Below, one piece after another: positions 32,196-43,056 of a stretch of 64,000 nucleotides of DNA. Location: NCBI RefSeq assembly GCF_902167145.1, contig NC_050105.1:138059988-138123987 (forward strand). Direction: 5' to 3'. The stretch's first letter is position 1, and every line of letters begins with the position of its first letter. Position numbers and translations under genes: made by a program. The notes beneath the pieces are model-generated. The model worked only from the letters and a program-made list of their open reading frames with translations, was not told where the DNA came from and did not search any database. Origin of the DNA: Zea mays. Taxonomy: Eukaryota; Streptophyta; Magnoliopsida; Poales; Poaceae.

Positions 32196-33475
32196 TGAGA
32201 GCACCTAGAGGGGGGGGTGAATAGGTGATCCTGTGAAAACTGAAACTTATAGCCACAAAAACTAGTTAAGTGTTAGCGCAATAATTGCCAAGTGGCTAGA
32301 GAGGAGTCACAACAAAACACAATACCACAAGAGATCAAACACAGAGATGACACAGTGGTTTATCCCGTGGTTCGGCCAAGACCAACGCTTGCCTACTCCA
32401 CGTTGTGGCGTCCCAACGGACGAGGGTTGCAATCAACCCCTCTCAAGTGGTCCAAAGACCAACTTGAATACCACGGTGTTTTGCTTTGCCTTTCAATATC
32501 CCGTTTGCGAGGAATCTCCACAACTTGGAGCCTCTCGCCCTTACACTTAAGATTCACAAAGAAATACGGAGTAAGGGAGAACTAGCAATGCACACAAGAC
32601 TCAAAATCAGAGCAACACCACGCACACAAGTCGCAACAAGAGCTCGCAACACAACTCAATGAGTTCACAACTCAACAAGAGCTCTAGATGCTATCACAAT
32701 GAACCAAATGCGTGGAATCGATGTCTTGGTGCTTAGGGATGTTGTAGGAATGCTTGGTATACTCCTCCATGCGCCTAGGGGTCCCTTTTATAGCCCCAAG
32801 GCAGCTAGGAGCCGTTGAGAACAAATCCAGAAGGCCATCCTTGCCTTCTGTCGTCGGGCGCACCGGACAGTCCGGTGCACACCGGACACTGTCCGGTGCC
32901 CGATTTCCTTCCTTAAACAGCGCAGTCGACCGTTGGAGATCTGGGAGCCGTTGGCGCACCGGACATGTCCGGTGCACACCGGACAGTCCGGTGCCCCCTT
33001 CCGACCGTTGGCTAGGCCACGTGTCCCGCGCAGATCGCGCGGCCGACCGTTGGCCCGGCCGACCGTTGGCTCACCGGACAGTCCGGTGCACACCGGACAG
33101 TCCGGTGAATTTTAGCCGTACGTCGCCAGTCAACTCCCGAGAGCGGCCAGTTCACCCGAGGCAGCCTGGCGCACCGGACACTGTCCGGTGCACCACCGGA
33201 CACTGTCCGGTGCACCACCGGACAGTCCGGTGCCCCAGACCGAAACAGCCTTTTGGCTGTACACAGCCAACTCTCCTCTTTTCTTCTTCTTCCTGTTTCA
33301 GATACTTAGACAAGTATATTAGTACACAAAACCAATGTACTAAGACTTAGAAACATACCTTTGCTCTAGGTTTGCACTTTGTTCATCCATGGGCATTGAT
33401 TCACATTTAAGCACTTGTGTTGACACTCAATCACCAAAATACTTAGAAATGGCCCAAGGGCACATTTCCCTTTCA
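32196..33475 (-). repeat. 5' LTR of Sirevirus C (1280 bp)
   Basis: Pairs with 15619-16876. It is 22 bp longer because one palindrome unit near 33176-33232 is present once more. The array spans 32861-33232. TSD ACTCC follows at 33476-33480. Confidence 0.92.
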
Positions 33476-33480
33476 ACTCC

Positions 33481-36400
33481 GTCGCTTGCCGCGTCATCGT
33501 GGGCCATGCCGTCGGCTACTCCACCGTCTGGCCTGGTTGGTTGGGACGCGACCGCCCTGGCTGCCTTCCAGACTCCCACTATGACTCCACCGATGGGTCC
33601 CGAGTGGATCGCGGACACCGGTGCTACCTACCACACTACTCCGGACCCTGGTATACTCACCTCTGTGCGCCCTCCTCCTTCCTCTCTCCTTTCGTCCATC
33701 ATGGTGGCGAATGGCTCTTGTCTCCCTGTCACATCTGTGGGTGCCACCGGCCCTCCCGGCTCTTTTCGCATGCCCGATGTTCTTGTCGCTCCTTCTTTGG
33801 TCCACAATCTACTTTCTATTCGTCGATTTACTACTGATAATTCTTGTTCTGTTGAGTTTGACTCCTCTTGTCTTACTGTGAAGGACTCGGCGACTCGGCG
33901 TCCCCTCCTCCGATGTGACAGCACCGACCCCCTCTACACCATTCGGCTTCCGCACGCCACATCTTCTTCGTCTTCGCCACCTGACACAGCTGCTATTTTT
34001 GCTGCCACCACGTCTTCTCCCACCTGGCATCGTCGCCTTGGTCACCCTGGACGCGATGCCTTGATGCGGCTTACTCGTAGTGCCACTATCCCATGTACTC
34101 GATCCCCTGAGGAGCATTTATGTCATGCGTGCCAGTTAGGCCGCCATGTTCGTCTTCCATTTTCCTCTTCTTCCTCGCATGCTACTCATGCTTTTGATCT
34201 TGTACACTACGATTTGTGGACTTCTCCCATTACTAGTATGTCGGGTTACAAATACTATCTTGTCGTGATTGATGATTTTTCTCATTATGTGTGGACGTTT
34301 CGGTTGCGTGCCAAGTCTGAGACTTTCCCCACCCTCCGTCATTTCTTCGCCTGGGTGTCCACTTAGTTCGGCCTCACCATTAAGGCCGTTCAGTGTGACA
34401 ACGGTCGTGAGTTCGATAACTCTGCCTCCCGTGACTTCTTTCTCTCCCACGGGATGCAGTTGCAGATGTCTTGCCCGTATACCTCCTCCCAGAACGGCAA
34501 GGCTGAGCGCATGATCCGCACGACCAACGACACCATCCGCACTCTTCTTCTCCAGGCGCACCTCCCGGCACGTTTCTGGGCCGAGGCCCTTCACACCTCT
34601 ACTTAACTCCTCAACCGTCTCCCTTCTACTGCGTGCCCGGCCCCCACTCCTCACCAAGCACTCTTCGGTTCCCCTCCATGCTATGGCCACCTCCGTGTCT
34701 TCGGGTGTGCTTGCTACCCAAACCCCGCTGCCACTGCTCCTCACAAGCTAGCACCCCGTTCCACCCTCTGTGTGTTTCTCGGGTACTCCCCGGACCACAA
34801 GGGCTACCGCTGCCTTGACCTCTCCTCTCGCCGGATCCTCATCTCTCACCATGTGGTGTTTGATGAGTCCGCATTTCCCTACTCCTCCACCACCACACCA
34901 CCCTCCTCCGACCCTGACCTTGACCTCTTTCCGATTGACGCGGTGGTCGAGCCACCTCTTCTTCCTCTCTCTGCAGGTCCTCGCTCACCCCCTGTCGGTC
35001 CTACTCCCGACCCAGTGCCTTGCCCGGGTCCAGTGGTGTCGCCTACGGTGGTGTCGCCTCTCCACGGCTCTCCATCTCCGATCGCCCCTGGGCCGAGTGG
35101 GGGTGGTGGGACTGCACCGCCTACGGGGCCGTCGGTACTAACCCCTCCGGCTCACTTCGCCCAGCCGGTGCGGGTCTACCAGCGCCGACTGCCGCCGCTG
35201 GGGTTTGCCCCCCCGCCACCACCGTCGTCGTCACCGCAGGTGGCCCAGTCCCCGCTAGGGACACCTACACCTCCGCCGCAGCCACTCACGACACGTGTCC
35301 AGACGCCGGTGTACCACCCACCGCTCCTTCACCGCGACCCCCAGCACGTCCACCCGATGGTGACGCGACATGCGGCTGGTACCCTGCGGCCCCGAGTCCC
35401 AGCGGCCACGACCGGAGACTCGCAGGTTTCTCCGGTACCCTCCTCCGTCCGCACCGCCCTGCTGGACCCCCACTGGCGTCGGGCGATGGAAGAGGAGTAC
35501 GCGGCGCTCGTCGCCAACCAGACATGGGATCTACCCCATCCGCCCGGCACCAACGTCGTCACCGACAAGTGGATCTGGACGCACAAGCGACGGGCCGATG
35601 GTTCCCTAGAGCGGTACAAGGCGCGCTGGGTCCTTCGGGGTTTCACTCAGCGCCCCAGAGTCGACTACGATGAGACCTTCAGCCCGGTTGTGAAGTCGGC
35701 CACCGTTCGCACGGTGCTCTCGCTGGCCCTTGCTCACTCCTGGCCAGTTCACCAGCTCGACGTCAAGAACGCCTTCCTGCACGACGCCCTCACCGAGACC
35801 GTCTACTGCTGTCAGCCGGCAAGATTCATGGACCCCTCTCGCCCTGACATGGTCTGCCGGCTCAACAGGTCCCTCTACGGCCTCAAGCAGGCCCCTCGGG
35901 CGTGGCACTCCAGACTGGCTACGTACCTCGTGACACTGGGCTTCATGGAGGCCAAGTCCGACACGTCTCTGTTTGCCCACCATCATGGAGCCGAGACTGC
36001 CTACTTGCTCCTCTACGTGGATGACATTGTCCTCACCGCCTCCAGTCAGTCACTTCTTCGCCGCCTCATCGACGCGCTCCAGTGGGAGTTTCCGGTCAAG
36101 GATCTGGGCGTGCTTCACCATTTCCTGGGGGTCACTGCTGAGCCTCGGCCCTGAGGACTCCTACTTCACCAGCGGCAGTACACTCTTGACATTCTGGAGC
36201 GGGCCAAGATGATTGACTGCAAGCCCTGCTCTACCCCAGTCGACACACAGGCGAAGCTATCTGAGGACACGGGTGACCCAGTCGAGGACCCTACCGGGTA
36301 CAGGAGCCTTGCCGGTGCCCTTCAGTACCTCACCTTCACTAGGCCGAACATCTCCTACGCCGTGCAGCAGGTCTGTCTCCATATGCACGACCCCCGCGAG

Positions 36401-36957
36401 CCCCACCTCGCGGCTCTCAAACACCTCCTCCGCTACCTCTGGGGCACCGTCGACTATGGGCTGTTTCTCCACCGGTCTACCTCCTCCGAGCTGGTCGTCT
36501 ACACCGACGTTGACTGGGTCGGGTGCCCGGACACTCGACGCTCCACCTCCGGCTTCGCCGTCTTCTTCGGTGGCAACCTGGTGTCCTGTCGTCAAAGCGC
36601 CAGCCGGTCGTCTCCCACTCGAGTGCCGAGGCGGAGTACCGTGTTGTGGCCAATGGCGTGGCGGAGGCTGTGTGGCTCCGGCAGCTCCTCGCCGAGCTCC
36701 ACAGTCCCCTCTCCAGGAGCACGTTGGTCTACTGCGACAACGTCAGCGCCATCTACCTCTCCACCAACCCAGTGCAGCACCAGCGGACCAAGCATGTAGA
36801 GATCGATCTATACTTCATCCGCGATTATGTCGCCGCCGGTACCGTTTGGGTCCTCCACGTCCCGACCACCTCCCAGTTTGTTGATATCTTCACCAAGGGC
36901 CTTCCGTCCTCGACCTTCGCCGAGTTTCGCTCCAGCCTCAACATCAGTAGTGACTAG
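33481..36957 (+). pseudogene. Copia B protease, integrase, RT and RNase H, several lesions
   Basis: The gag-pol frame resumes after Sirevirus C. Protease site EWIADTGATYHTT; integrase zinc region HRRLGHPGRDALMRL with CHACQLGRH; integrase core with DNGREF and NGKAERM; VFLGYSPDHKGYRC; RT with [26 protein letters not shown] and LYVDDIVLT; RNase H with YTDVDWVGCPDTRRS and, in another frame, SSAEAEYR and FVDIFTKGLP. Lesions seen: TAG at 34364-34366, a further stop near 34603-34605, TGA at 36152-36154, and a frameshift near 36590 in RNase H. All motifs are recognisable, so decay is moderate. High GC, like the gag half. Confidence 0.9.
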
Positions 36958-37057
36958 TTGCGGCTGTGGGGGATCCTATGGTGTGATGTACGGTGTTGTG
37001 TACGTCTTCCTTTTGAGTCCAGTCTGTGAACTCCGCTGCGACGGATGTTCAGACTGC

Positions 37058-37079
37058 GGGGGGGGGGGGGGGGGGGGGG
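37058..37079 (+). promoter_or_regulatory. Poly-G (22 G) polypurine tract of copia B
   Basis: An unbroken run of 22 G lies directly before the 3' LTR where the PPT must be. It is longer than usual plant PPTs; run length may have grown by slippage. Confidence 0.75.
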
Positions 37080-37182
37080 TGTTAGAGTATATGCCATGTG
37101 TCTAGGCCCATGTGGCCCATGTACATCACTATATAGCTACCCATTAAGGTTAGCCTGTAAAAGGAGTCAGTTATCTCTAATA
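37080..37182 (+). repeat. 3' LTR of copia B (103 bp)
   Basis: Differs from 13500-13602 by G to A in the middle and C to T at the penultimate base, so it ends TA rather than CA. TSD GTAGG at 37183-37187. Confidence 0.9.
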
Positions 37183-37187
37183 GTAGG

Positions 37188-37390
37188 AACTAATTGACTT
37201 TAGTCTCTAGTCTCTCACATGGGTACTAAAAAAGACTAAAGTGCAACATTTATTTCAATTCTCCTTGTCTAGAAGACTGGCGACATACACAGGAAACAAG
37301 AAAAGGAGTATTTCGATCTTTATATGTTACATCTAATGTTTTTATAATATGTTTAGTCTCTGAAACCAAACATAATAGCGACTAAACCAA
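37188..37390. mobile_element. MITE, right half
   Basis: Continues the MITE begun at 13423; the terminal region TTTAGTCTCTGAAACCAAAC (about 37350) is the imperfect complement of the left end. The exact outer limit is uncertain because the right end is diverged. Confidence 0.55.
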
Positions 37391-38020
37391 GAAAAGGAGT
37401 ATTTCAATCCCCGCTGATTGCTGCATTTGTTCAAAATAAAATAGCGCGCGACAGTCAAATGTGTAGCGTTTGTTGGACGGAACCATGTGGCGCGCCGGGT
37501 TGGCAGGTCTCTCTCTATATCGTCATGAATATTTGCAAGAATCGGTAAACTTAAATTTCGTGCAAGTTTGGTAGTTCATGCTTACAAATAAATAGCACCA
37601 TGCTTTGCTAAACGGTGGTGCACTACTGGACAGCTTTCGCAGAACATAAAATCCGAGATAATGAAGAAAGTCATCCATGCATGACCCACGTTTCAGAATA
37701 TATTAAGCTTGATTTTAGCTATAGTTCTAACCACAAAGAGAGAGAAAAATATTTTGCCTAGCCAGTTAAGGCAGATCAATTAATAGCTGGCTGGCCAGCT
37801 ACTCCTACTTCGTTGAACAAGAAACACATCCGATCCCTGTGTGCCAGCATAAATCTTGATAATGTTACAAAATTAGGTATTCTATAAAGATACATAGCTC
37901 TTCTGTATTGCGTCAGGAAGTGTTTTAGTTGAGACCGACTGTCACTGCTGTCGTCTTGCCTCAATGGGATTGTTTACACTCGTTTCAATAGAATGCGAAC
38001 AGTTCAAGACAAAGAAAGAT
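37391..38020. other. Intergenic, no recognised gene
   Basis: AT-rich non-coding sequence; no ORF with family likeness, no clear TIRs. The copia remnant begins near 38020. Confidence 0.5.
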
Positions 38021-38761
38021 GCCAGAACGGATCCTCCTTCCTGCAACTTGTGGGAGAACAACTTCATTTTGACATGCATCTTGCTGATCAGATCCTTTGA
38101 CATACAGATCGACTCCAGCTTCAACCAGAGAGCAGCGGCAGTCTTCTCTGCCAGAACCTCCTGCAGAATATTGTTAGACAGATGAAGGTGAATATGTGCG
38201 AGCGCCTTACGATCCTTGCGCTTCTCCTCATCAGTCCACGTCCTGGCATCCTTGTTGCCAAATCCATCTAGGGCATCATCCAGGTCGCGATCAGATTGCG
38301 AGAGAATTGCCCGCATCTTCACCTGCCACAGCGAGAAACGCGTGTCGAGATCCAGCAGCGGAAGATCGTACTTCATTGTCGTCGACATCCGTGCACCGGC
38401 AGGAAACCCTAGCACACCGATCACCAAACAACCAAAGCTCCGATACCACTTGTTATAAATAAATGCGACACAAATAGGATCAATCACAGAGAAGACACAG
38501 ATTTAACGTGGAAAACCCCTCCAAAGTGAAGGGGAAAAAACCACGGGCGCCGGCCGGCAACTTCTCACTATTTTTGGGTGGTTACAGATCGCAGGAGATT
38601 TACAATAGAGATAGATATCTCCTGCGGCTTACAAAGATATTTATAGAGGTGAAACCCTAAAACGATAGAGATAGATATCTCCTCCCGGCGACGGGCCTCC
38701 GCTTCACTCGCCAACTTGGCCGCCTTCTTCAGAATTTGGATCACAAACTCAACAGCTAACA
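38020..38761 (-). mobile_element. Truncated copia element: LTR plus start of gag
   Basis: On the minus strand an LTR runs from TGTTAGCTGTTG (38761) to ATTTATAACA (38451), 311 bp. Two bases later comes the PBS TGGTATCGGAGC (38437-38448). From 38388 an ORF reads MSTTMKYDLPLLDLDTRFSL, then VKMRAILSQSDRDLDDAL and ISKMHVKMKLFSHKLQEGGS, the N-terminal part of a copia gag (DUF4219/UBN2 type). The likeness stops at about 38025, after which reading goes into unrelated residues, so the rest was deleted. No TSD or second LTR was found. Confidence 0.8.
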
Positions 38762-39625
38762 TTTGCATCAGTCAACAGTTTTCCTTTGCCATCACAATCT
38801 GAATCTGTCGTGCAATCGCAAGGTCAGAGGGCATGCCTGCCTGCAAGTGCAAATCCAGTTGCGAGTAGACACCTCGCGGTGAGCAACCGTCGCCCACCAG
38901 ATTGCTTGCTAAAGTCGACGCCCACCAGATTGCTCGTTTGCTCAAGTCGACGCCCATCGAATTCATGCAACTCATGAACTCAAGTCCTGGCTTATCCGTC
39001 GAAATCCCTTTTTTTCTTTTTCTTTTTTGCGTTACAGTCTTGAGTCTGGAGGTCTTGGCCAATCGATGCCGGCCTGCCATTGTTTTAGGTGCCACCTTGC
39101 CCTCAATATGTAAGCATCGCTTACTTTTGTGGCCATCTGACTTCTGACCACAGCTCATGTTGCATCTAATAATACTAATTTATGAAAATTATATATGGCA
39201 CCAATTAACCACACTATAAGAAATATATTTCATGTTGCATACTAATTTGGTGTCATAAAATCTTGACGTTCTTTTCTGTAAATACAGTCAAACTCAAAGA
39301 GAATTGGCTTAAGGTAACTTTAGAAATTGTTTTATTTGAGGACAGAGTGAGCAGTAGTAGTTACTAATTTATGCCCTATTCAGTCTGAGTTGTTCGACGG
39401 GCTAGCACGACATCTGCATTATATTACACCTAAATGCAGATATAAAATCCATACCCCGTACCCCTGGCCCTGGGCCCTGATCCCCTCCAGCCGTCCAGCG
39501 TCCCTCTCATACATGCTGCATTGTTTTCTGTATAAACCTGAAGCCAAGAATCCTGCTTGAGTTTTGATTGGTTGCCAGTTTGCAGCTGCTTGGGTTGTGC
39601 CGCAGATAGAGATCGATTCTAGGTG
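38762..39625. other. Upstream region of the U-box gene
   Basis: No gene seen; an open minus frame at 38772-39158 has no family likeness and no splice context. The last 150 bases before the ATG are the likely 5' UTR; no confident TATA box. Confidence 0.45.
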
Positions 39626-40855
39626 ATGGCCATGGAGGAGCCGCCTCAGCTGTTCTTGTGCCCCATCTCCATGGAGCTGATGGAGGACCCCGTCACGGTG
39701 TCCACCGGCGTTACCTACGACCGCCGCAGCATCGAGCGGTGGTTCTTCAAGTACGGCAAGACGACGTGCCCGGCCACCATGCAGCGGCTGAATTCCTTCG
39801 GCCTCACGCCCAACCACACTCTCAAGCGCGTCATCTCCACCTGGCTTGACCGCGCCTCCTCCTCGTCGTCGAGCACGCCGCTGCGTAACAATCTGGCGCG
39901 GGAAAAGCTACCGTCGTTGCTCGCGAGCATTGAGGCCACGCCGTTCAAGGTCACCGCGCTCAAAAACCTCAGGTGCTGCATGGACGGAGACGTGGCAGCG
40001 CAGGAGGACTTCGTCGCCTACGGCGGCATCCAGATGCTCGGACGCGTCATGACACAGGCGTTGGCGGAGAGCTGCGCCGGTGGAGACTTCTCGGCGTTCC
40101 GGACGTGTGAGGAGGCCGGCGCCGTCCTCGCCACGCTCCCTCTCTCCGACGACGCGTCGGTGGAGCTCGTGCTCAAACCCGAGTGCATGAAGCCCGTGGT
40201 CGCGGTAGTGCAGCGCGGCAGCGCCGAGTCTAGGCTGCACGCCATGGCCATCCTCGCCAAGATCTCCAGTGCCAGCGGCGCCGACCGTGACTGGACGCCT
40301 GGTGTAGACGTCGAGGACCTTGTCAAGTCCCTTCTCGAGCTCCTGTCGGACGGTGCCTCAGCGAAGCTGAGCTCCCGCGCGCTCGACGTGCTCCTCGACG
40401 TCATGGCGCGCTCCCGCGGCGCTCGGCGTGCCAAGGCCGTCGAGGTAGGCGCGGTCTGCGTGCTCGTGGAACTCCTCCCCGACGCCAGCCGCCGCGTCGC
40501 TGAGCGCGCGCTGCTCCTACTCAAGCGTATGTGTAAGTGCCCCGAGGGCCGGCTCGCCTTCGCGGACCACGCGCTGGCGGTGTCGGCCGTGGCGCGGACG
40601 ATGCTGCGCGTGTCAGGCCTCGCCAGCAGGCTTGCCGTCAGCGTGCTGTGGCTGGTGGCGTGCGCGGTGACGCCCGCGGAGAGGGTGCTGGATGACATGC
40701 TGATGAGCGGCGGCGTGGCGAAGCTGCTGGCGCTGCTGCAGGTGGAGAACTCCGCGTCGACCAAGGAGAAGGCGGCGAAACTCCTCAGGATGCACGGCGC
40801 GTTCTGGAGGCAGTACCCGTGCTTCCCCACCGGAGCAACTCCAAGAGGTTGCTAA
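39626..40855 (+). CDS. U-box E3 ubiquitin ligase with ARM repeats (PUB20-24 type)
   Basis: Intronless, 409 residues from ATG 39626 (a second ATG follows at 39632). Residues about 8-80 are a U-box: LFLCPISMELMEDPVTVSTG, VTYDRRSIERWF, CPATMQ, PNHTLKRVISTW. The rest is helical and leucine/alanine-rich, with ARM-like repeats (LHAMAILAKIS, RALDVLLDVMA, ALLLLKRMCKC, AKLLALLQVEN). Known of the family: U-box proteins recruit E2 enzymes without zinc, and the PUB22/23 group works in the cytosol in stress and immune signalling. The end FWRQYPCFPT is the family's C-terminal motif, but it runs into GATPRGC and stops. Relatives, as I recall, continue for about ten more residues, so the tail may have been replaced by inserted sequence. 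Likely functional. Confidence 0.92.
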   Translation: MAMEEPPQLFLCPISMELMEDPVTVSTGVTYDRRSIERWFFKYGKTTCPATMQRLNSFGLTPNHTLKRVISTWLDRASSSSSSTPLRNNLAREKLPSLLASIEATPFKVTALKNLRCCMDGDVAAQEDFVAYGGIQMLGRVMTQALAESCAGGDFSAFRTCEEAGAVLATLPLSDDASVELVLKPECMKPVVAVVQRGSAESRLHAMAILAKISSASGADRDWTPGVDVEDLVKSLLELLSDGASAKLSSRALDVLLDVMARSRGARRAKAVEVGAVCVLVELLPDASRRVAERALLLLKRMCKCPEGRLAFADHALAVSAVARTMLRVSGLASRLAVSVLWLVACAVTPAERVLDDMLMSGGVAKLLALLQVENSASTKEKAAKLLRMHGAFWRQYPCFPTGATPRGC

Positions 40856-41657
40856 AAATTATTTCCAAAATCTATGTATTGAAGACTTCACTAAAAAATA
40901 TTTTCCCCAAAATATTGTCTTGCCACAGTAGTTTCTTAATATTTAACACTCAAAAATTTAAACCAATGACACATCAATAGAACAAAATGATGGTGAGCTG
41001 GTCTAAGTTGCGAAAGCACATCAGCGACGAGCTTGGTAGGCCAGTAGGCAAGACGGAGACCAGCTCCGAGAAGCCGCGTCAAGGCAAGCCTATGAGGCGG
41101 TCGCGGAAGGGAGGCATAACCGGGCAACCGACCCATGACGCGGAGGCGCTCGACGAGGCCGATGCCAAGCAGGAGGCCAAGCAGGAGAGCGGCGGCGGAA
41201 CACACACGCATGGCCACTCGGGGCAACCATATACTTCGGCTGGACATGGACAGCATATGCACAGCTAGGGACTGACCCAGGAAAAAAATTAGGAGGGACT
41301 GAACTCTCCTTCTACATTGTATCATATGCACAGCTCGTTCTGGAGGCAGATGGAGAGCTTGGCCACAGGTGGCGGGGAGCGCGATTCGGCTGGCAGGCAC
41401 CCCTCTGCGAACGCTACCAGAGGGCGTCCGTGTGCAGGTTGCGGGTGCGCGGAGCGGCAGTGTCGCCGCGCGTGGTGGCTGTTGGGCTTTGGCTGGAACA
41501 GTTGGAAGGGAGAGGGCGAGAGAGGGAGGCACAGGGAGGAGGGAAGGGAGGGAGATGACGGATCAACGGTGGAGACCGGTGAGAGAGACGACGCGGAGAG
41601 TGGAGGCTGTGGAGCGAGGTGGGAGGCGAGGTGTAACTGGATCGGGGCTGTTGCGAG
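40856..41657. other. 3' region of the U-box gene with a short duplicated segment
   Basis: AT-rich at first (40856-40990), then GC-rich. The 24 bases at 41326-41349 match the U-box gene's own 40790-40813 (22 of 24), ending GTTCTGGAGGCAG. Open frames here on both strands have no family likeness. Confidence 0.5.
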
Positions 41658-42248
41658 TAGGGATTAAAACGGACGTAAAAAAATCTAATCCTTTTTACAT
41701 TTGATCCTTTCGTTTTCGTATTTGTGAAAAAATATAAAAACGGGACGAAAACAAGAGAGCGTCTATTCTATCCACCATTTTTGTGGGATCTCCTTATTTT
41801 CCAAATTTAATCCGTATTTATTCCGTATTTAAGAAAGCCGGGTTGAACCCAATATACATTAGTGCACAAACTAAAGCCTCATATTCTTAAGTAATATATT
41901 ATAACATAAGTGGTCATTCTAGTCACCCGATCTCCTCAATGACAAGTGGTCTAAAGGCTCAAATAACATTGACCATAGCTATATATACACCACTAGCAAG
42001 CAAACAATAACGAAATGTTGTCTCTCTATATCTATTTGTTTCATGTTATTACCCTCCTAGTTAGTCATCAATATCATGTGTGCTTGTATTAAATTATAAG
42101 TTTTTGCATAATATTTCCGCTCCCGTTCGTTTTCATACACTCGTTTATCTCGCTCTCGTTTCCGTTCCCGGCTATTCTGAACTCGATCCTGTGTTAAAAT
42201 GCGGGAACAAAAACATAAGAGAGGTTTTTCCATCCGTTTTCATCCCTA
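41658..42248. mobile_element. hAT-type MITE (591 bp)
   Basis: Termini TAGGGATTAAAACGGACG and its near-complement CCGTTTTCATCCCTA are flanked by an 8-bp TSD with one mismatch: GTTGCGAG (41650-41657) and GTTGTGAG (42249-42256). No transposase inside; a contained plus-strand ORF (42080-42478) runs through the right end and is not a gene. Confidence 0.85.
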
Positions 42249-43056
42249 GTTGTGAGCAGTTGAAGAAGAGAAGGCAAGAAAGAGAGAGGTATGTGGAGGG
42301 AGGAGAGGATGACAGGTTGATTGAAGGAAATCCGAAGGGTATTTCTGCAAAAATGACGACACAAAGAAGTTATCACTTAAATACAGTATTAAATATAGTA
42401 GAGATGAAATATTTTGTTGCTGCTCAATTGAGAAGGCTTAAAATATGTAAGTATAAATCAATTATCGTGGGTACTTAATTGTTATTGTTTAAAAGTGTAT
42501 ATTGAGTAAAAACCTGACCCAGCAAACCCCGATGGATTCAGGTGTAGGTTTAGAATTGCACCGATAACCTAGGAAACCCCAACGGATTCGGGTGTAGGTT
42601 TAGAATTGCACCGATCACAAACAGATTTAGGTAGAACAGATTTAGGTAGACTCCACTGGTATAATCACGAGAGGTTTTTTTCTTCACCTGACCCGAACCA
42701 GATTCATTATCATCCCTAGTCTTGTTAAGGTGAACCGCAAGTTAGAAATTAGATAAGTTGAAGATGGAGGACGGAGGTGCTGAAGGAAAGAACGAGTTGG
42801 TTTTATGTTATAATAATAATCAGCTTCTGATTTCCCATCCTGCCATCGACTCGCATAAATGAACAGTACATAGCATACAACTGGGTTCACCTACTGAGGT
42901 CATTTGCTAATCAGTTCATTATGTATATTACAAAGATGGTAAATTAACTTAGCATGACCAATGAGAAAAACAGCGTCAACATTGTTCACATCGAACATTT
43001 TTTTTACACAAGGACAGTATGACTTCATAAATTGATAGCTGAGGATAAAAACTGAT
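42249..43056. other. Intergenic and 3' region of RING1 gene, with 50-bp tandem repeat
   Basis: Two copies of a 50-bp unit start at 42524 and 42574 (shared core GGTGTAGGTTTAGAATTGCA). A terminus like that of the neighbouring hAT MITE (TTATCATCCCTAGT) occurs at about 42707, so a second decayed MITE probably ends there. 42900-43056 should hold the RING1 3' UTR. Confidence 0.5.

Larger units (their letters stand above)
15619..33475 (-). mobile_element. Sirevirus C (Ty1/copia, Opie/Ji-type), minus strand, split by Sirevirus D
   Basis: LTRs 15619-16876 and 32196-33475 are flanked by TSD ACTCC (15614-15618 and 33476-33480). On the minus strand: LTR, PBS TGGTATCAGAGC, gag, pol (protease, integrase, RT, RNase H), several polypurine boxes, LTR. 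Sirevirus marks seen here are the CACCGGACnGTCCGGTG palindromes in the LTR, repeated GGGGGAG boxes before the 3' LTR, and gag and pol in different frames. Without D it is about 9.0 kb. By eye the LTRs differ by 6 substitutions plus one 22-bp duplication. Pol is intact; gag is broken only by D. Confidence 0.93.
13500..37182 (+). mobile_element. Ty1/copia retrotransposon B with about 100-bp LTRs, split by nested elements
   Basis: Two 103-bp LTRs (13500-13602 and 37080-37182) are flanked by the TSD GTAGG (13495-13499 and 37183-37187). The PBS TGGTATCAAGC (13603 on) follows the 5' LTR and resembles tRNA-iMet. Removing Sirevirus C and one TSD leaves about 5.8 kb in the order gag, protease, integrase, RT, RNase H (copia order). 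The LTRs differ at 2 of 103 positions, one of which changes the terminal CA to TA. Internal stops and frameshifts make it inactive. Confidence 0.93.

Noticed and set aside
38772..39158. 128-residue minus-strand ORF upstream of the U-box gene
   Set aside because: No family likeness, no splice or start context, lies next to a TE remnant.
40936..41667. ORFs of 93-198 residues on both strands after the U-box gene
   Set aside because: Low-complexity composition, mutual overlap on both strands and no domain; only the 24-bp duplication is notable.
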